From NCBI GenBank assembly GCA_023412275.1, contig JAEYNY010000045.1, positions 1 to 18,860 of the forward strand: a stretch of DNA of 18,860 nucleotides. The letters run 5' to 3'. This stretch comes from Bacillota bacterium (GTDB lineage: Bacteria; Bacillota; Clostridia; Acetivibrionales; DSM-1351). This document shows positions 14,715 to 18,860 of this stretch, piece by piece; within the stretch, counting starts at the first letter, position 1, and each line of letters begins with the position of its first letter. A model generated the notes under the pieces. The model saw nothing but the letters and a program-made list of their open reading frames with translations, was not told the origin of the DNA and did no database searches. The position numbers and the translations under genes were made by a program.

Positions 14715-15128
14715 TCAGCGTCTCCCCTCTGAAATTACATTTTTAATCCTGCTATAATTACTATTAATCATTTGGATCAACGAATTATATTGAATGGTAT
14801 TTTTAGCCAGATAAGCCATTTCACTGTCTATATCCACATTATTTCCATCAATACGCATACTCGTATCTGCATTGTCCTGAGTAATTTCAGGCTTAATCTT
14901 ATCAATATTCTTTGATTTTATAGGTATATGCCTTTCATCAGTAGTAACCCCCTCAAGCTTTTTACTATCAAGGGAATCATTCAGGTACTCCTCAAAAGTA
15001 ACATCTTTACGTTTATAATTCGGAGTGTCCACATTAGCCAAGTTTTGGGATATAACCTCGTTTCTGGCCCATGAGGCATTTAGAGACTTTTCAAGTAAAT
15101 TGTTCTTTTCGTATAATTTTTCTATCAT
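14715..15128 (-). CDS. flgB: Proximal rod protein FlgB
   Basis: Rod subunit of 137 residues at the base of the flagellar rod, and the first gene of the flagellar operon. The rod motif NEVISQNLANVDTPNYKRKD lies near residues 23-42 and the C-terminal helix begins at about MAYLAKNTIQYNSLIQMINS. The ATG at 15128 has AGCGGGG upstream. A sigma-A-like promoter ends about 55 bases before the start codon. In B. subtilis the equivalent gene also opens the fla/che operon. Confidence 0.96.
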   Translation of the reverse strand: MIEKLYEKNNLLEKSLNASWARNEVISQNLANVDTPNYKRKDVTFEEYLNDSLDSKKLEGVTTDERHIPIKSKNIDKIKPEITQDNADTSMRIDGNNVDIDSEMAYLAKNTIQYNSLIQMINSNYSRIKNVISEGRR

Positions 15129-15182
15129 AATAACCCCGCTCCCAACTTATAGCATATATCCAATAACTTTTTTAATAGCTAA

Positions 15183-15211
15183 ATTCTAGCATATAAAGTT
15201 TAAAAATACAA
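15183..15211 (-). promoter_or_regulatory. Putative sigma-A promoter of the flagellar operon (upstream of flgB)
   Basis: On the minus strand a TTGTAT -35 (15206-15211) and a TAGAAT -10 (15183-15188) are 17 bases apart, and the -10 is extended by TG one base upstream. Transcription would begin near 15176, giving a leader of about 48 bases before flgB. The motility sigma factor consensus (TAAA, then GCCGATAA) is not seen in this gap. The rest of the 139-base gap is AT-rich and shows no gene or convincing terminator after trmFO. Confidence 0.55.
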
Positions 15212-15267
15212 TAAATAAAGCTTATAATTATACTATATTAGGACTAATTCCTCAGAATGTAATGCCC

Positions 15268-16578
15268 TTAAAGTTCTACTTTTTTGACAAAATTAACAGA
15301 ATTTTTTGCAATTTCCATATTCCGTTTTTTCTTATCTCTTATGGAAACAATTAATTCATCTATCCCGTTAAATATTCCAAAGTTAACATTCATGGGTTGA
15401 AAATTCCTTACACTTCCATCGGAAATATAATTACTTAGTGCCCCAATTGCAGTATTCGGTGGGAACACGATCCTTCCATTTCCCAAGCACTGTGCTGCTG
15501 CATTTATTCCTGCTACAAAACCTGATGAAGTTGATTCTATATACCCTTCAACTCCGGTTATCTGCCCTGCAAAGTACAAATTTTCACTGCTCTTTAATCT
15601 GTATGTGTTATCAAGTAGCTTAGGAGAGTTGATATAGGTATTTCTATGCATTACACCATATCTGATGAACTCTGCATTTTCCAGTCCGGGTATCAGTCTG
15701 AAAACCCTTTTCTGCTCAGGCCATTTTAAATGAGTCTGAAAACCAACTATATTGTACAGAGTTGCATTTTTATTATCCTGTCTAAGTTGCACTACGGCAT
15801 AGGACTTTAAGTTCGTCCTTTCATCAACCAACCCTACAGGTTTCAGCGGCCCAAACCTCATGGTGTCTTTTCCCCTGAGAGCCATACTTTCTATAGGCAT
15901 GCAACCCTCAAAAACCATATTCTTCTCAAAATCTTTTACTTCAGCAGCTTCAGCGTTAACTAGGGCATCATAAAAGATTTCGTATTCTTCCCTGGTCATA
16001 GGGCAATTTATGTAATCCTCAGAACCCTTTCCGTACCTTGCAGCTTTAAATGCTTTGTCCATGTTTATGGAATCGTAGGTAACAATTGGTGCTGCAGCGT
16101 CAAAAAAGTGAAGATATTCTTCTCCTGTAATACCTTTAATATAATTAAACATCGGTTCTGATGTAAGAGGTCCTGTTGCAATAATAGTTATGCCCTCATC
16201 AGGTACTGTATCCATTTCTCTATTAACTATTTCAATATTACTATTTTCTTTAATTTCCCTGGTTATATATTGTGAGAATCCTTCTCTATCTACTGCAAGT
16301 GCTCCTCCCGCAGGAACCCTGGTCTCATCAGCAGCTTTCATTATCAAAGAGTCCATAGTCCGAAGTTCCTCTTTTAAGAGTCCCACCGCATTTTCAAGTT
16401 GATCAGAACGTAGGGAGTTACTGCATACCAACTCAGCAAAATCGCTAGAATGGTGAGCAGGGCTACTTTTTTTAGGCTTCATCTCATAAAGGTTTACATT
16501 AATACCCCTCTTCGCTATCTGGTACGCCGCCTCACATCCCGCAAGTCCTGCTCCTATTACATTTACTTTCTTACACAT
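15268..16578 (-). CDS. trmFO: Folate/FAD-dependent tRNA (uracil-54-C5) methyltransferase TrmFO (Gid)
   Basis: Makes ribothymidine at position 54 of the tRNA T-loop using methylenetetrahydrofolate as carbon donor and FADH2, in the cytosol. The 436 residues match the usual length. The FAD-binding Rossmann motif GAGLAGCEAA (9-18) is at the N-terminus. The two cysteines used by the family are in place: C52 in ELVCSNSLRS and C226 in FEGCMPIES. The second FAD-contacting segment LYFAGQITGVEGYIES lies near the C-terminus. The ATG at 16578 has AAGGAGA 6-7 bases upstream. It lies between topA and the flagellar operon, as gid does in many Firmicutes. The MnmG family shares the fold but is larger. Confidence 0.97.
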   Translation of the reverse strand: MCKKVNVIGAGLAGCEAAYQIAKRGINVNLYEMKPKKSSPAHHSSDFAELVCSNSLRSDQLENAVGLLKEELRTMDSLIMKAADETRVPAGGALAVDREGFSQYITREIKENSNIEIVNREMDTVPDEGITIIATGPLTSEPMFNYIKGITGEEYLHFFDAAAPIVTYDSINMDKAFKAARYGKGSEDYINCPMTREEYEIFYDALVNAEAAEVKDFEKNMVFEGCMPIESMALRGKDTMRFGPLKPVGLVDERTNLKSYAVVQLRQDNKNATLYNIVGFQTHLKWPEQKRVFRLIPGLENAEFIRYGVMHRNTYINSPKLLDNTYRLKSSENLYFAGQITGVEGYIESTSSGFVAGINAAAQCLGNGRIVFPPNTAIGALSNYISDGSVRNFQPMNVNFGIFNGIDELIVSIRDKKKRNMEIAKNSVNFVKKVEL

Positions 16579-16613
16579 CTAAAGTCTCCTTCAATTTATG
16601 TCAATAAATAAAA

Positions 16614-16648
16614 TTAACCGAAAGCAGACTTTTATTACCTTCGGTTAA
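16614..16648 (-). terminator. Stem-loop between topA and trmFO: topA terminator or trmFO leader element
   Basis: A 9-bp perfect stem, TTAACCGAA (16614-16622 on the plus strand) with TTCGGTTAA (16640-16648), encloses a 17-base loop. On the operon strand it is followed by TTTTATTTATTG, a broken U-tract, so it can act as a weak intrinsic terminator for topA. It also begins almost at the predicted trmFO transcription start, so the trmFO message would carry it at its 5' end. The two roles are not exclusive. Confidence 0.5.
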
Positions 16649-16656
16649 CATTAACT

Positions 16657-16684
16657 ATTATAAGTATAATTAATTTTTTGTTAA
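16657..16684 (-). promoter_or_regulatory. Putative sigma-A promoter of trmFO
   Basis: The minus strand has TTAACA (16679-16684, five of six to the -35 consensus), a 16-base spacer, and a perfect TATAAT (16657-16662). The predicted start near 16650 gives a leader of about 70 bases. It lies after the topA stop codon in an AT-rich gap, where chance matches are easier, but both hexamers are strong. Confidence 0.55.
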
Positions 16685-16717
16685 TATACAATGTGAAAAT
16701 TGTTCTATTTTTAAAAT

Positions 16718-18841
16718 TTATTTGGTAGTATCTGTTGAGGTTTCAGTATTACTAGTACACTTGTCGTTACTGCATTTTAGAACCTTCTTTTTCCCGGAGG
16801 ATTTTTGAAGCATAAATGCTCCACAAACAGGACACATTTCCTTATTCGGACTCGGCATATCCCAGCTCATAAATGAACATCCCGGATTTCTTTCACAACC
16901 AATATACTTTTTACCTTTTTTAGTCTTTTTAATTAGTACCTTTCCCTTACAAAGGGGACATTCCACCCCAGCCTCTTCAACAATTGGTTTTGTATTTCTA
17001 CATTCAGGAAATCCCGGGCAAGCAAGAAATTTACCGAATCTTCCATGTTTAACAACCATATACCTTCCACATTTATCACATTGTACATCTGATACTTCAA
17101 CAGGTAATTCAACATCGCCTATTGATTCTTCGGCCTCTTTAAGTACTCCTGCAAATGAAGAATAAAAATCCCTCATTACGGCCTTCCATTCTTTGTTACC
17201 ATCCTCAACATCATCCAGTTCGCTTTCCATCTGAGCAGTAAATTTAGTATCAACAATGTCCTCAAAATGGTTCTTCATTATGTCATTTACTATTTTTCCA
17301 AGTTCTGTAGGTACTAACAACTTCTTTTCCTTCAGAACATAACCACGGGATAAAATAGTTGTAATTGTAGGGGCATAGGTACTAGGTCTTCCTATCCCTT
17401 TTTCTTCCAAAGCCCTTACAAGGGTTGCCTCGGTGTATCTGGCAGGAGGTTGCGTAAAATGCTGCTTTGGCGTATTCTTTTTTAATTCAAGAATATCTCC
17501 TTCATTCAGCTGAGGCAGGTTGTTTTCTTTTTCATTCTGCTCCCCATCCTCTTCCTTACCTTCAACGTCATTCCCTTCAATATACAATACCATGAAGCCC
17601 GGGAATTTTACTTTGGACCCATTGGCTTTGAACATGTATTTCCCTGCGGTAACATCAGCTGATACAGTATCGTATATGGCAGATGACATCTGACTTGATA
17701 TAAATCTGTCCCAGATCAGCTTGTAGAGCTTGTATTGTTCAGCACTAAGAAATTCCTTTAGTCCCTCAGGTGCCATATCCATATATGTTGGACGAATTGC
17801 TTCATGGGCATCCTGAGAAGCTGATTTATTTTTATATACCCTTGGATTTTCAGGTATATAATCCTGTCCATACTTTGTCTTAATATACTCTCTGGCCTCG
17901 TTCTGTGCCTCTGCCGATATCCTTGTTGAGTCTGTTCTCATGTAGGTTATTAGACCCACAGAGCCATGACCCTTTATTTCAATACCTTCGTATAGCTGCT
18001 GAGCAACCATCATAGTCCTCTTCGTGGTAAATCCCAGTTTTCTGGAAGCTTCCTGCTGTAATGTACTGGTAATAAAAGGTGCTGCAGCTGCCCTTTTCTT
18101 TTCCTGTTCTTTAACCTTTTGTACAATATATTGGCTTTTATTTATTTCATCCAAAATAGAATTAACCTGTTCCTCATTTGCTAATTCTATTTTTTCCTTG
18201 CCTATTCCATAGAATCTTGCTTCAAAACTCGGACTCACTTTGGGTTTTGTAAGCTTTGCCGTTATTGACCAATATTCCTGTGACTCAAAATTTTCTATTT
18301 CATCTTCCCTGTCGCAAATCATTTTTGTAGCTACAGATTGCACTCTACCTGCACTTAAGCCTTTTTTGACTTTCTTCCAAAGCAGAGGGCTTATCTTATA
18401 GCCCACTATTCTGTCCAGTACTCTTCTAGCCTGCTGTGCATCAACAAGGCCCATATCTATTGTTCTGGGCTGTTTTATAGCATTCTTCACTGCATTTTGT
18501 GTTATTTCATTAAAAGAAACTCTACACTTCTGCTTTTCATCAATATTCAATATTTTGGCCAAGTGCCAGGATATCGCCTCACCTTCACGGTCAGGGTCAG
18601 TTGCAAGAAACACTTTTTTTGCTACCTTGGCTTCTTTTTTCAGCTTTGATATAACATCGCCCTTGCCTCTTATAGTAATATACTTGGGCTCAAAATCATT
18701 ATCAATATCAACACCCATCTGGCTTTTAGGTAAATCCCTAACATGCCCGACAGAAGCCTCTACCTTATATCCCTTACCTAAAAATTTGCTTATAGATTTA
18801 ACTTTTCCGGGAGACTCCACAATAACCAGGTTATCAGCCAT
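16718..18841 (-). CDS. topA: DNA topoisomerase I (type IA)
   Basis: Relaxes negative supercoils by a 5'-phosphotyrosine strand passage mechanism. The 707 residues are the usual length. The TOPRIM domain opens VIVESPGKVKSISKFLG with Glu9 and carries DPDREGE (82-88; D82, D84, E86). The active-site Tyr is Y300 in LITYMRTDSTR. Three C4 zinc ribbons end the protein: C588/C591/C608/C614, C628/C631/C649/C655 and C670/C673/C690/C695. An acidic Glu/Asn-rich insertion lies near residues 425-447. The ATG at 18841 has GGAGG 6 bases upstream. The 19 bases above it hold only this ribosome binding site. Its place upstream of trmFO is conserved in Firmicutes. Confidence 0.98.
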   Translation of the reverse strand: MADNLVIVESPGKVKSISKFLGKGYKVEASVGHVRDLPKSQMGVDIDNDFEPKYITIRGKGDVISKLKKEAKVAKKVFLATDPDREGEAISWHLAKILNIDEKQKCRVSFNEITQNAVKNAIKQPRTIDMGLVDAQQARRVLDRIVGYKISPLLWKKVKKGLSAGRVQSVATKMICDREDEIENFESQEYWSITAKLTKPKVSPSFEARFYGIGKEKIELANEEQVNSILDEINKSQYIVQKVKEQEKKRAAAAPFITSTLQQEASRKLGFTTKRTMMVAQQLYEGIEIKGHGSVGLITYMRTDSTRISAEAQNEAREYIKTKYGQDYIPENPRVYKNKSASQDAHEAIRPTYMDMAPEGLKEFLSAEQYKLYKLIWDRFISSQMSSAIYDTVSADVTAGKYMFKANGSKVKFPGFMVLYIEGNDVEGKEEDGEQNEKENNLPQLNEGDILELKKNTPKQHFTQPPARYTEATLVRALEEKGIGRPSTYAPTITTILSRGYVLKEKKLLVPTELGKIVNDIMKNHFEDIVDTKFTAQMESELDDVEDGNKEWKAVMRDFYSSFAGVLKEAEESIGDVELPVEVSDVQCDKCGRYMVVKHGRFGKFLACPGFPECRNTKPIVEEAGVECPLCKGKVLIKKTKKGKKYIGCERNPGCSFMSWDMPSPNKEMCPVCGAFMLQKSSGKKKVLKCSNDKCTSNTETSTDTTK

Positions 18842-18860
18842 TTTATTCCTCCGTGTCGAA

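Noticed and set aside
16576..16604. TTGACA with a 17-base spacer and TAGATG over the trmFO start
   Set aside because: The -10 would overlap the trmFO ATG and the transcript would begin inside the gene; the Shine-Dalgarno upstream implies a leader. The promoter at 16657-16684 fits better.

Overview
The window reads almost entirely on the minus strand, so transcription runs from high to low coordinates. It carries the first two thirds of a large flagellar/chemotaxis operon behind two housekeeping genes. AT-rich DNA, strong AGGAGG-type ribosome binding sites, frequent TTG/GTG starts, FliY with CheC-like domains, and the order topA-trmFO-flgBC-fliEFGHIJ-ylxF-fliK-flgD-flgE-flbD-fliLMY-cheY all point to a Firmicute, most likely of class Clostridia. 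The species cannot be fixed from sequence reading alone.

Layout in transcription order. (1) 18841-16718: topA, complete. (2) 16717-16579: a gap with a good sigma-A-like promoter and a stem-loop, leading into trmFO (16578-15268). (3) 15267-15129: a gap with a sigma-A-like promoter, the probable main promoter of the flagellar operon. (4) flgB, flgC, fliE (rod and rod/MS-ring junction), fliF (MS ring), fliG (rotor), fliH-fliI-fliJ (export ATPase complex), a ylxF/MotE-like membrane protein, fliK (hook length), flgD (hook cap), a conserved flagellar-operon protein of unknown function, and flgE (hook). (5) flbD/swrD, fliL, fliM, fliY (C-ring switch with CheY-P phosphatase domains), and the first 41 codons of cheY, cut by the window edge. 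The genes are tightly packed, several overlap, and no convincing terminator lies inside the operon in the direction of transcription.

The genes follow assembly order: rod and MS ring first, then export apparatus, hook and its cap and ruler, then motor, switch and chemotaxis input. Compared with the Bacillus subtilis fla/che locus, xerC-hslVU-codY is absent between trmFO and flgB, and an extra small gene sits between flgD and flgE.

The less ordinary material is in the short gaps. A 20-codon ORF with its own Shine-Dalgarno ends in an ATGA overlap with flgE. A GC-rich foldable stretch surrounds it. Hairpins without U-tracts follow the stop codons of flgE, ylxF and flbD. The trmFO leader has a possible pseudoknot. 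The FlgD is enlarged with a repeat-like C-terminal half, and FliY has a 15-bp tandem repeat in its linker. No mobile element, CRISPR array, tRNA or rRNA was seen.
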